From Actinomycetota bacterium (GTDB lineage Bacteria > Actinomycetota > Acidimicrobiia > Spongiisociales > UBA5794): a DNA stretch of 18,163 nt. The notes beneath the pieces were generated by a model, which saw nothing but the letters and a program-made list of their open reading frames with translations, did no database searches and was not told the DNA's origin. The stretch is taken from positions 1 through 18,163 of the forward strand of contig QMQC01000004.1 of the NCBI GenBank assembly GCA_003648875.1, in the 5' to 3' direction. Positions 1 through 7,023 of the stretch are shown here, piece by piece (within the stretch, counting starts at the first letter, position 1; every line of letters begins with the position of its first letter). Made by a program: the position numbers and the translations under genes.

Positions 1-6
1 CCCAAC

Positions 7-1365
7 ATGATCTCGACGATGACCACCCTTGATCGCCGCCGATTCCTGCAACTCATGGCTCTCGGATCAGGCGCCGTTCTGGTGGGATGTGTGGGGGCTG
101 CTCCCAAACCTCGGGCCCCGACGGTGGTCCCAGACCCGACAGGCGCCCTGATCACGAGATGGCGAACGGATGAGTTCGCTCGGGGCAGCTACTCCTACCT
201 GTCACTCGACAATCGTCCCGGGGATCGGGAGCTACTTGCAGCGCCGGTCGGGGACACGTTGTTCTTTGCAGGCGAGGCGACCTCGAGTTCCAATCCTGCA
301 ACGGCTCATGGAGCGCTGATGTCAGGACGTGACGCAGCAACCATGCTCGAATCGGTCGCCGTTCCAGGTGCGACAGTCGGGGTCATTGGCGCAGGTGCGG
401 CCGGGATCGCTGCTGCGCGTCAGTTGCTCGATGCTGGGTACCAGGTTGTGATCTATGAGGGGAGGGATCGAATCGGTGGTCGAGTGCACACTGACACATC
501 TCTTGGCGTGCCGGTCGACCTTGGAGCGTCATGGCTCACGGGTGTCAAAGGCAATCCGATGACAACGATTGCCGATGCGATAAACGCACCAAGAGTGCCG
601 ACCGACTACGAAAACACCGTCGTGTACGACGCGAATGGGAGACGCGCCGGCAGCAGCTTCTGGCGAACTCCCTTTCATACCGTGAATAGCGCGGCCCGCG
701 AAGGATTGACGATTCAGGCTGCTATCGAGAGCGCGCTCGTCGATCACTCCCAAAGGTACATTGACCGGTTCAACTTCGCAGTGGTCGCCATCTTCGAGCA
801 CGAATATGCCGCAGACGCCGAGCATCTGTCAGCTCAAGCTCCACACGAGGGCGACTATTTCGGTGGTGGCGATGCAATGCTGCCGAACGGCTACGTCGAG
901 CTGCTGGACGCCCTCACCGACAATCTCGATATTCGGCTCAACAGCCGGGTTGACCAGGTTGTGTGGGGAAGCAACGGCGTGACGCTCCGGATCGCCGACC
1001 AGGAATTCGAGCATGATCATGTCGTCGTCACGCTGCCGGTCGGGGTCCTCAAGGCGAAAGCTGTCCTGTTCGAGCCGCCGCTTCCGGACGAGAAGCAGGG
1101 GGCGATCGATCGATTCGGCATGGGTGTGCTCGACAAGGTGGTGCTGGAGTTCCCCTACCGATTCTGGGATCAATCGTTCGACTCGTTTGGCTACATTGCA
1201 GATGACCGCGGCAAGTGGGCACAGTGGTACGACCTTGAAGAGGTCACGGGAAAGCCGATCGTGGTTGCTTTCCACGCCGGTTCCGTCGCAGATCGTATGC
1301 TGGGAATGTCCGATGACGAGATCACGGCAGAAGCGATGACGGTGCTGAGAACGATCTACGGGTAG
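7..1365 (+). CDS. Tat-exported lipoprotein flavin amine oxidase, circularly permuted
   Basis: FAD-dependent amine oxidase-type oxidoreductase of 452 residues; substrate unknown. A twin-arginine signal (DRRRFLQ, residues 9-15) is followed by a hydrophobic stretch and a lipobox ending at Cys28 (LVGC), so the folded, FAD-loaded enzyme is probably exported by Tat and anchored outside the membrane. Residues 45-113 hold what is normally the C-terminal end of the family: TRW (50-52), GSYSY (60-64), LFFAGEAT (85-92) and HGA-SG (101-107). Only after this comes the dinucleotide fold GAGAAG (128-133), GGRV (157-160), the substrate domain and GMGVLDKVVL (371-380), whose Lys377 matches the conserved flavin-site lysine. 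The protein ends at LRTIYG, just where canonical enzymes would continue into the segment found here at the N-terminus. ATG at 19 is an equally possible start. Family is clear; the permutation is read directly from motif order. Confidence 0.9.
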   Translation: MISTMTTLDRRRFLQLMALGSGAVLVGCVGAAPKPRAPTVVPDPTGALITRWRTDEFARGSYSYLSLDNRPGDRELLAAPVGDTLFFAGEATSSSNPATAHGALMSGRDAATMLESVAVPGATVGVIGAGAAGIAAARQLLDAGYQVVIYEGRDRIGGRVHTDTSLGVPVDLGASWLTGVKGNPMTTIADAINAPRVPTDYENTVVYDANGRRAGSSFWRTPFHTVNSAAREGLTIQAAIESALVDHSQRYIDRFNFAVVAIFEHEYAADAEHLSAQAPHEGDYFGGGDAMLPNGYVELLDALTDNLDIRLNSRVDQVVWGSNGVTLRIADQEFEHDHVVVTLPVGVLKAKAVLFEPPLPDEKQGAIDRFGMGVLDKVVLEFPYRFWDQSFDSFGYIADDRGKWAQWYDLEEVTGKPIVVAFHAGSVADRMLGMSDDEITAEAMTVLRTIYG

Positions 1366-1399
1366 CGAGATCCCCACACATGATGGCTCTGAGTACATG

Positions 1400-1415
1400 C
1401 CGAGGATCGACTCGG
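1400..1415. terminator. weak hairpin between convergent genes
   Basis: CCGAG (1400-1404) and CTCGG (1411-1415) are a 5-bp inverted repeat with a 6-nt loop in the 56-bp gap between the amine oxidase and the response regulator, which converge here. There is no clear T-tract, so it is only a possible bidirectional terminator. Confidence 0.25.
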
Positions 1416-1421
1416 GCGCAG

Positions 1422-2102
1422 TCAGTCTTGGTTGCTGTCTCCAAGCGGAGCGTAGAGATGCATTGGGCGACCGGGGGTGCCATATTCGCTGTGAACTTCT
1501 GCACGGCCTGATTCCACCAGGAAGATCAAGTAGCGGCGAGCGGTGACCCTGCTCACGCCGGTGAGATGAGCAACTGCCTCGGACGACAAGCTCTGGTCGG
1601 CTTCTTGAAGTGTTCGCTCTATGGCGTAGAGCGTTTGTGCGCTGAGTCCCTTCGGCAAGTCCGGTCTCGCGGTGCGGAGCGTGCCGAAAGCGTTGTCGAT
1701 GTCCGTTTGCGACAATTCAGGCGATCGGATCAATGTGGCTCTGAGGCGGGCAAATGCCTCAAGGCGCTCGCGGAACGCCGCAAATCGAAACGGCTTCACC
1801 AAGTAGAACAACGCGCCGTGTTGCATGGCGGCCCTGATGTTCGGCACGTCACGGGCGGCAGTGATCACGATCACGTCGGCACCGGAGTCAGATCGAAGTG
1901 TCGCCACGATGTCGATCCCGTGCTCGTCCGGGAGGTAGAGATCGAGAAGAATGAGATCGGGCACAAGCTCGCGGTTCATGGTTATCGCCTGGCTGGCTGT
2001 GAGCGCGACTCCGGCGATTTGAAACCCCTTGCACCGCTCGACAAACTCGCGGTGGAGACCTGCAACCCTGAAGTCGTCTTCGACGATGAGCACAGAGATC
2101 AT
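1422..2102 (-). CDS. CitB/DcuR-type response regulator
   Basis: Cytoplasmic transcription factor of 226 residues, the partner of the kinase encoded immediately upstream. The receiver domain (about 1-120) shows the acidic pair Asp9/Asp10, phospho-acceptor Asp54 (LILLDLYLP), Thr81 and Lys103 (YLVKPF). The C-terminal part (about 150-218) is the helix-turn-helix type of the CitB/DpiA/DcuR family, with LTGVSRVTARRYL and the GRPMHLY ending typical of that group. Its start overlaps the kinase stop by the 4-nt ATGA, indicating translational coupling. By family it should bind near promoters of carboxylate transport genes; the divergent tct operon is the obvious target (inference). Confidence 0.95.
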   Translation of the reverse strand: MISVLIVEDDFRVAGLHREFVERCKGFQIAGVALTASQAITMNRELVPDLILLDLYLPDEHGIDIVATLRSDSGADVIVITAARDVPNIRAAMQHGALFYLVKPFRFAAFRERLEAFARLRATLIRSPELSQTDIDNAFGTLRTARPDLPKGLSAQTLYAIERTLQEADQSLSSEAVAHLTGVSRVTARRYLIFLVESGRAEVHSEYGTPGRPMHLYAPLGDSNQD

Positions 2103-3703
2103 GGAGTCAACGATTCTGCTTTGACGAAGGCGTGGGGGATGCGCACGCGAAATCCTGCGCCGTTGTTGTGCTCGATCGAGATCGATCCTCCCGCGGCCGT
2201 GACGGCATTCTGCACCAACGAGAGCCCGATGCCCGCGTGTGCATCGGTTCCCTTCGTGGTGAAGCCTTCGTCAAACATCTTGGCCCGCACAGCGGGAGCA
2301 ATTCCTTCGCCGTTGTCCAACACGGCCAGCTCGAGCGTATCGCCGTCTCTTGTCATGCTGAGTCCGACTTGTGCCCCCCCATCGCGGGGCCCAGCAACGC
2401 TATCGAACGCGTTGTCGACCAGATTGCCAATGATAGGTATCAACTCTCGTGACCCGACCAACGAGCAGTCCTCGAAACCGACGATCTCAACGGAGAATCG
2501 GATGCCGCGCTCGGCTGCGATCGCCGATTTGGCGATGAGAAGACCCACGACAAGCGAATCGGGGAGTGTGCTCTCGAACGCCGCCGTCAAGCGCTCGTGT
2601 GTGTCTGTGTGGTCGGAGATCAGGTCAACGACCTCGGAGGTGCGCTCCATCTCGATCATCCCCGAAATCGTGTGCAGTGTGTTGGAGAACTCATGAGCTT
2701 GTGCTCTGAGCGCTTCAACGAGCTCTTGGACAGACTCCAGCTCGCCCACGAGGCTCTCGATCTCCGTTCGATCTCGAAGTGTCAGCACTGTACCGACGTG
2801 GTGGCCTCGTACCGAAATCGGCGTCACATTTGCGACGAGAGCTCGTTCGCTTATCGTCAGGTCGACATCGTGGTACTCCACCGGCTCGGCGAGGAGCCGT
2901 TCGAGCGCGACCGAGGGCACCGCATCCACCAGGTGGTCGCCGAGGTTGTCCTCCGTGATGCCCAGAAGGTGGGTACCTTCGTGATTGACCAGGTTGATAC
3001 ATCCCTCGGCATCGAGTCCTACCACGCCCTCCCGGATACCAAGCAGCATGGCCTCGCGGCGTTCGAGAATTGCAGCAATGTCGGCGGGCTCGAGTCCGAG
3101 CGTCTGCCTACGGATCCGACGTGCCAGGAACCAGGCGCCTACGGCGCCGACCGCCATTGCGATCGCACTTCCGAGCAGGACCGCGGGGACGTCATCGCGG
3201 AAGGCTTCAGCAACGGTGACTGACAGAACTCCAACCGATACGAGTCCAATGACGTCGCCGTCGTGATCGAAGATGGGTGCCTTTCCACGAACCGAGCGTC
3301 CAAGCGTTCCCGTCTGTGTGTAGATACCGGACACGCCCGCAAGCGTCTCGCTTGGATCAGTCGACACCGCAAGTCCTATCCGCTCTGGCGAGGGGTGGGA
3401 GCGGCGAATCCCCGCGACATCTGCGATGACAACGAACGACACTTCTGTTGCTTCACGAACCGCCTCGGCAACGGGTTGGAGCAACGGCGGTGAGTCCGGA
3501 TCCGCCACATTGTCGCGCACGATCGGCATGGCGGCGACCGACTCGGCGACGGCCAATGACCTCAACCCGTACTGCTCTTCGAGCGTGATTTGTGCCTGAC
3601 GTGCGAAAGCAATCGCGGCGACGGCGAGAACGAGGGCAGTAATAACGAATTGGATCGCCAGCGTCTGGGTGAACAGTCGACGGTACCAAGGCGTATCAGG
3701 CAT
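2099..3703 (-). CDS. CitA/DcuS-type sensor histidine kinase
   Basis: Membrane kinase of 534 residues. TM1 is at about 14-34; an extracytoplasmic PAS-like sensor follows at about 35-172; TM2 is at about 174-194; a cytoplasmic PAS domain spans about 210-310; the kinase core follows. The sensor carries the CitA/DcuS signature: Arg100 and His103 (IRRSHPSPERIG) and GTLGRSVRGKAPIFD (132-146) with Arg139/Lys141, resembling residues that hold citrate or C4-dicarboxylates in the family. The phospho-acceptor is His337 in RAQAHEFSNTLHT; the ATPase has the N box (NLVDNAFDSV, Asn427/Asn431) and G boxes (DNGEGI 463-468; GIGLSLV 491-497). It lies divergent from the tct operon. No Shine-Dalgarno is visible; a palindrome sits just upstream of the start. 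The exact ligand is not deducible. Confidence 0.95.
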   Translation of the reverse strand: MPDTPWYRRLFTQTLAIQFVITALVLAVAAIAFARQAQITLEEQYGLRSLAVAESVAAMPIVRDNVADPDSPPLLQPVAEAVREATEVSFVVIADVAGIRRSHPSPERIGLAVSTDPSETLAGVSGIYTQTGTLGRSVRGKAPIFDHDGDVIGLVSVGVLSVTVAEAFRDDVPAVLLGSAIAMAVGAVGAWFLARRIRRQTLGLEPADIAAILERREAMLLGIREGVVGLDAEGCINLVNHEGTHLLGITEDNLGDHLVDAVPSVALERLLAEPVEYHDVDLTISERALVANVTPISVRGHHVGTVLTLRDRTEIESLVGELESVQELVEALRAQAHEFSNTLHTISGMIEMERTSEVVDLISDHTDTHERLTAAFESTLPDSLVVGLLIAKSAIAAERGIRFSVEIVGFEDCSLVGSRELIPIIGNLVDNAFDSVAGPRDGGAQVGLSMTRDGDTLELAVLDNGEGIAPAVRAKMFDEGFTTKGTDAHAGIGLSLVQNAVTAAGGSISIEHNNGAGFRVRIPHAFVKAESLTP

Positions 3704-3707
3704 GGGC

Positions 3708-3722
3708 GCACGGTAGCCGTGC
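3708..3722 (-). promoter_or_regulatory. palindrome and possible leaderless -10 at the kinase start
   Basis: GCACGGTAGCCGTGC is a perfect 6-bp inverted repeat with a 3-nt centre, ending 4 bp before the kinase ATG (3703). Read on the minus strand it contains TACCGT, a TANNNT -10-like hexamer 6 nt before the ATG, and no Shine-Dalgarno is present. It could be an operator overlapping a leaderless promoter, or an mRNA hairpin over the initiation region if transcription starts further upstream. Confidence 0.45.
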
Positions 3723-3767
3723 AGGGTGCCGTCGTCTCGTGACCATATTCTGTTTTGCGAACTTTAC

Positions 3768-3797
3768 GTACAGAACCCTTGACGCTGCTGTGTACAG
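3768..3797. promoter_or_regulatory. GTACAG direct repeats in the divergent kinase/tctC region
   Basis: GTACAG occurs at 3768-3773 and 3792-3797, 24 bp apart, in the 148-bp gap between the divergent kinase and tctC genes. TTGACG at 3779-3784 lies between them and resembles a -35 element, but no convincing -10 follows at 17 bp. The repeats are candidate regulator sites only. Confidence 0.25.
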
Positions 3798-3809
3798 CCT
3801 CCACGCTTC

Positions 3810-3831
3810 GGCCATGGCCGCAAACGCGGCC
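3810..3831 (+). promoter_or_regulatory. hairpin in the tctC leader
   Basis: GGCCGC-AAAC-GCGGCC (3816-3831) is a perfect 6-bp GC stem with a 4-nt loop. It overlaps the self-complementary GGCCATGGCC (3810-3819), so two alternative pairings are possible. It ends 9 nt before the strong Shine-Dalgarno AGGAGG (3841-3846) of tctC, which remains free. It may stabilise the 5' end or act as a switch. Confidence 0.5.
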
Positions 3832-3851
3832 AATCTGAAGAGGAGGAAACG

Positions 3852-4889
3852 ATGCATCGATTAAGACGCGTCTTCATACTGGTGTTGGGTCTCGCCCTCG
3901 TTGCCGCGGCGTGCGGTAACGGCGATTCTGACGCTGAGACCGACACGACGGCCGCTCCGACAACAACTGCGGCTTCATCTGAACCGTTTGCTCCGGAGTC
4001 GCCTGAGTGTGTTGCTCCGTCGGATCCCGGTGGTGGTTGGGACTTCACGTGTCGGACGATCGGGTTCTTGTTTGAGAATCAGGGTTCGACAGGAAACGTG
4101 ATCACGACCAATCAGCCTGGTGGCGGTGGCGCTGTTGCGTTTGCTGACATTGCTGCAAACCGTTCAGATGACAACGATCTGACGATCGCGGCTTCGCCAG
4201 CAACGGCGATCCGTTTTGCTCAGAACCAGTACACGGGTTTGGAAGCGGATCAGTTCCGTTGGATTGGTGCCATCGGTGCCGACTTCGGTGTGATCTCTGT
4301 GAGACCGGACAGCCCGTTCACGACCCTTGATGAACTGGTTGCTGCTGTCAAGGCAGATCCGGGTTCAGTCGTCTTTGGTGGCGGATCACCCCAAGGTGGT
4401 CAGGACCACTTCAAGGTGTTGTTGCTCATGACCGAGATCGGTGTCGACCCTGCGTTGGTTCCCTGGGTTGCCTACGACGGTGGCGGCGAAGCCCAGAACG
4501 CATTGTTCGGTGGTGAGATCGAGGTCTTCACTGGCGACGTCTCTGAGACGTTCGGCAGCCTTGAGGCTGGGGATCTGCGGGTCCTTGCTGTGCTGGGTGA
4601 CCAACGTATCGACGGATACGACGCACCTACATCGATCGAGTTGGGCTATACGACGATCTTCCCGATCTGGCGTGGCCTGTTGGCTCCTGGTGACATGAGC
4701 GACGAGGCGTACGACTTCTGGGTCGATGCACTCGGTAAGGTCGAAGCATCACCTGAATGGGCAGTAGCAAGGGCCGACAACGGTCTGCTGCCGCTGCGTC
4801 TGATGGGTGACGACTTCACAGCGTACGCGCTTGATGCGGTCGATAGCTTCCGCACCCTGTCTCTGCCATACGGACTCGTTGCTCCGTAG
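3852..4889 (+). CDS. tctC: TTT-family (Bug/TctC) carboxylate-binding lipoprotein
   Basis: Extracytoplasmic solute receptor of a tripartite tricarboxylate transporter, 345 residues. The signal peptide ends at a lipobox (VAAAC, Cys21), so the mature protein is lipid-anchored, as expected in a bacterium without a classical periplasm. A Thr/Ala/Ser-rich linker (about 30-45) follows. The two-lobed Bug fold shows NQPGGGGAVAFADIA near 91-105 (equivalent to the PGGGG.IA segment of the family), the FGGGSPQGGQDHF segment and YDGGGEAQNALFGGEIEV. The start is fixed by AGGAGG 5 nt upstream. It is the first gene of tctC-tctB-tctA-dehydrogenase. Glycine and arginine codons are often GGT and CGT, unlike the GGC/CTC-leaning neighbours, suggesting high expression. 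Substrate is likely a di- or tricarboxylate but unproven. Confidence 0.93.
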   Translation: MHRLRRVFILVLGLALVAAACGNGDSDAETDTTAAPTTTAASSEPFAPESPECVAPSDPGGGWDFTCRTIGFLFENQGSTGNVITTNQPGGGGAVAFADIAANRSDDNDLTIAASPATAIRFAQNQYTGLEADQFRWIGAIGADFGVISVRPDSPFTTLDELVAAVKADPGSVVFGGGSPQGGQDHFKVLLLMTEIGVDPALVPWVAYDGGGEAQNALFGGEIEVFTGDVSETFGSLEAGDLRVLAVLGDQRIDGYDAPTSIELGYTTIFPIWRGLLAPGDMSDEAYDFWVDALGKVEASPEWAVARADNGLLPLRLMGDDFTAYALDAVDSFRTLSLPYGLVAP

Positions 4890-4918
4890 GTAGGCTGAAC
4901 CGAAACTGACCGAGGAGA

Positions 4919-4987
4919 GAAGAATCTGACTGACATGGCCAACGGCACAGGGCAGGCGCCAAAGCCTGCCGGTCAGTCAGATTCTTC
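4919..4987 (+). repeat. large nested stem-loop spanning the tctC-tctB junction
   Basis: GAAGAATCTGACTGAC (4919-4934) is perfectly complementary to 4972-4987, giving a 16-bp stem. Inside is a second stem, GGCAGGC (4951-4957) with GCCTGCC (4964-4970) and loop GCCAAA. The proposed tctB ATG (4935) is the first base triplet after the outer 5' arm, so it lies in the internal loop, while the purine-rich SD (GAGGAG, 4912-4917) is just outside. Candidate intercistronic attenuator, processing or mRNA-protecting element. Confidence 0.75.
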
Positions 4988-5453
4988 CTCGGTTGTTTCG
5001 GGGAGGAATCGGTATACGAGCGACCGGGTGTTGGGCGGTCTCTGTGTGGCGCTTGGAGTCTGGTATGTCCTCGAGACCCGCAATTTCAATCTGACGACTT
5101 TCGGAACCGGACCCGTGGGACCGAAGACGATGCCGACAATCGTGGGGATCCTGTTCGCGCTGCTTGGAGTCGTGCTGATATTCAAGGCGGACGAGTCGCC
5201 GAGGTGGGGAACTTTCGCAGTCTGGTCGCGGCTTGGAGCAGTGGTTGCGACGTCGTTCCTGTTCGGCCAGGTGCTGGAGCCGCTCGGGTTCATCGTGGCT
5301 AGCACACTTCTCGCGATCATCATTGGAAGTTTCTTCAGAGGACCCATCGTCAAACTTGCGCCCCTCAGCCTTGCGTTTGCGATCGCCATAGCCTTCATCT
5401 TCAACAACTGGTTGGGACTGCGGCTACCAACCGGGTTGTGGGGTGGCTTCTGA
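4935..5453 (+). CDS. tctB: TTT-family small membrane subunit TctB
   Basis: Small integral membrane subunit of the tripartite tricarboxylate transporter, 172 residues. About four hydrophobic segments are visible (roughly 33-50, 67-84, 95-120 and 137-156), with the usual DRVLGGLCVALG start of TM1 and the conserved MPTIVG and G.LxFxxAS-like region (GFIVASTLLAIIIG). The first 28 residues are polar and Ser/Gly-rich. The start is uncertain: GAGGAG lies 17 nt upstream, which is long, and a strong stem-loop surrounds the ATG; GTG at 5028 is in frame but would cut into TM1. It lies between tctC and tctA and overlaps tctA by 16 bp. Confidence 0.9.
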   Translation: MANGTGQAPKPAGQSDSSSVVSGRNRYTSDRVLGGLCVALGVWYVLETRNFNLTTFGTGPVGPKTMPTIVGILFALLGVVLIFKADESPRWGTFAVWSRLGAVVATSFLFGQVLEPLGFIVASTLLAIIIGSFFRGPIVKLAPLSLAFAIAIAFIFNNWLGLRLPTGLWGGF

Positions 5454-7003
5454 CCTCCCTCAACTTCGTATTCGCTGCAGATTTCAACTTGTGGGACGGC
5501 TTTGTCGCGGCCTTGACCTTCGAGAACCTGATACTCGCCGTGATCGGCTGTCTGCTTGGCACCCTGATCGGAGTTCTTCCCGGTATCGGGCCGATCACGG
5601 GTGTCGCCATTCTGTTCCCCATTACCCTCGGTTTGGGGCTCGGAGACGCCTCGACCCTGATTCTCCTCGCGAGCGTCTACTACGGAACGCAGTACGGCGG
5701 GTCGACAACGAGCATTCTGCTCAACGTGCCGGGCGAGGCTTCATCGGTGGTGACCACCCTCGATGGTTACCAGATGGCCAAACAGGGAAGAGCAGGTCCG
5801 GCACTCGCGATCTCGGCCATCGGATCGTTTATCGCGGGTATCGGAGCAGTGATCGGCCTGATGCTGTTCGGCCCACCGCTCGCCGAGATCACGGTTCAGT
5901 TCCAGTCACCTGAAAAGTTCATGGTCGTGATCCTCGCCTTTGCAACGGTCTCAAGCCTTGCAGGCAAGAGTCTCATCAAGGGCTTGCTGGCAGTGGTATT
6001 CGGTGTGATGTTGGCGACCGTTGGTGCCGACCTTCAGACCGGCGTCGTTCGGTACACGTTCGGCGAGCTGAAACTCCAAGAGGGTCTCGATTTTGTGATC
6101 ATTGCGATCGGTCTGTTTGCGGTGAGCGAGGTGCTTTCGCTGCTGGAAGACAAGGTGCTGGGCGAGGAGACTGCCTTTGTCAAAGCCGAGAGGATATGGG
6201 TGACCTTCAAAGAATTCATGTTCTCACTTGGCGCCATCATCCGTGGTGGACTCGTCGGCTTCTTCATCGGTCTACTCCCCGGCACGGGAGCATCGGTAGC
6301 AGGGTTCATGTCCTATGGTCTCGAACGTCGGTTCTCTGACCGTGATGGCACGTTCGGCAAAGGTGACATCCGCGGCGTGGCCGCACCGGAATCCGCCAAC
6401 AACGCAGCTGCAGGCGGATCACTCATACCTTTGTTCACTCTAGGGATACCGGGCTCTGGCACGACAGCCGTGTTGCTCGGCATCTTGATCTCGATGGGGA
6501 TCCGCCCTGGCAGCGGCAACGTCTTTGAAGACTCGCCCGAACTGATATGGACGCTGATCGCGTCGATGTTCATCGGAAACGCGATCCTGCTGTTGCTCAA
6601 CTTCCCTCTCGTCAACGTCTTTGTCCAGATCCTCAGAATCCCGACCTGGTTCCTGATGCCGGTCATCCTGGTGATCTCCTACATCGGGGTGTACTCGGTC
6701 AACAACAGTTCCCTCGACATCACGATCATGACGATCTTCGGAGTCATCGGTTATTTCGCGCGGAAGATGGACGTGCCTCTTGCACCGATTCTCCTTGGTC
6801 TGATTCTCGGAGACGATCTGGAACAGAACTTCAGGCGCTCGCTCCTCGCGGACGACGGCAACTATCTGACATTCTTGAATGGGCCGCTCAACATCGGACT
6901 CGCCATCGCCGTCGTGGTCGTCCTCTTCCTTCCACAGATCCTCGACCTGATCCGTGGTGGGAGGATCAAAGAGGAGTTCGCAGACTCGAGCGCCGAGGTT
7001 TGA
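5438..7003 (+). CDS. tctA: TTT-family large membrane subunit TctA
   Basis: Main transport subunit of the tripartite tricarboxylate transporter, 521 residues, multi-spanning. The internal duplication typical of TctA is seen in the two motifs GVLPGIG (45-51) and GLLPGTG (278-284), each followed by a conserved Gly/Ala-rich helix. Other family signatures are GTQYGGSTTSILLNVPGEASSVVT (83-106, read as separate conserved blocks) and AAPESANNAAAGGSLIPLFTLGIPGSGTTAV (315-344). Length is normal for the family. It starts with GTG inside the end of tctB, consistent with translational coupling. It forms the ion-driven membrane permease with TctB and receives substrate from TctC. Confidence 0.97.
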   Translation: MGWLLTSLNFVFAADFNLWDGFVAALTFENLILAVIGCLLGTLIGVLPGIGPITGVAILFPITLGLGLGDASTLILLASVYYGTQYGGSTTSILLNVPGEASSVVTTLDGYQMAKQGRAGPALAISAIGSFIAGIGAVIGLMLFGPPLAEITVQFQSPEKFMVVILAFATVSSLAGKSLIKGLLAVVFGVMLATVGADLQTGVVRYTFGELKLQEGLDFVIIAIGLFAVSEVLSLLEDKVLGEETAFVKAERIWVTFKEFMFSLGAIIRGGLVGFFIGLLPGTGASVAGFMSYGLERRFSDRDGTFGKGDIRGVAAPESANNAAAGGSLIPLFTLGIPGSGTTAVLLGILISMGIRPGSGNVFEDSPELIWTLIASMFIGNAILLLLNFPLVNVFVQILRIPTWFLMPVILVISYIGVYSVNNSSLDITIMTIFGVIGYFARKMDVPLAPILLGLILGDDLEQNFRRSLLADDGNYLTFLNGPLNIGLAIAVVVVLFLPQILDLIRGGRIKEEFADSSAEV

Positions 7004-7023
7004 GCAAGTATTGAGGTGTGGTG

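Noticed and set aside
7..1365. Amine oxidase as a truncated pseudogene lacking its C-terminus
   Set aside because: The missing C-terminal block is present at the N-terminus with intact motifs, behind a well-formed signal peptide, so permutation explains the sequence better than truncation.
1566..2696. 376-codon plus-strand open frame antisense to the two-component genes
   Set aside because: It spans the response regulator and kinase, which have complete catalytic motifs in the other strand; the translated product has no coherent fold and is a shadow of GC-rich coding sequence.
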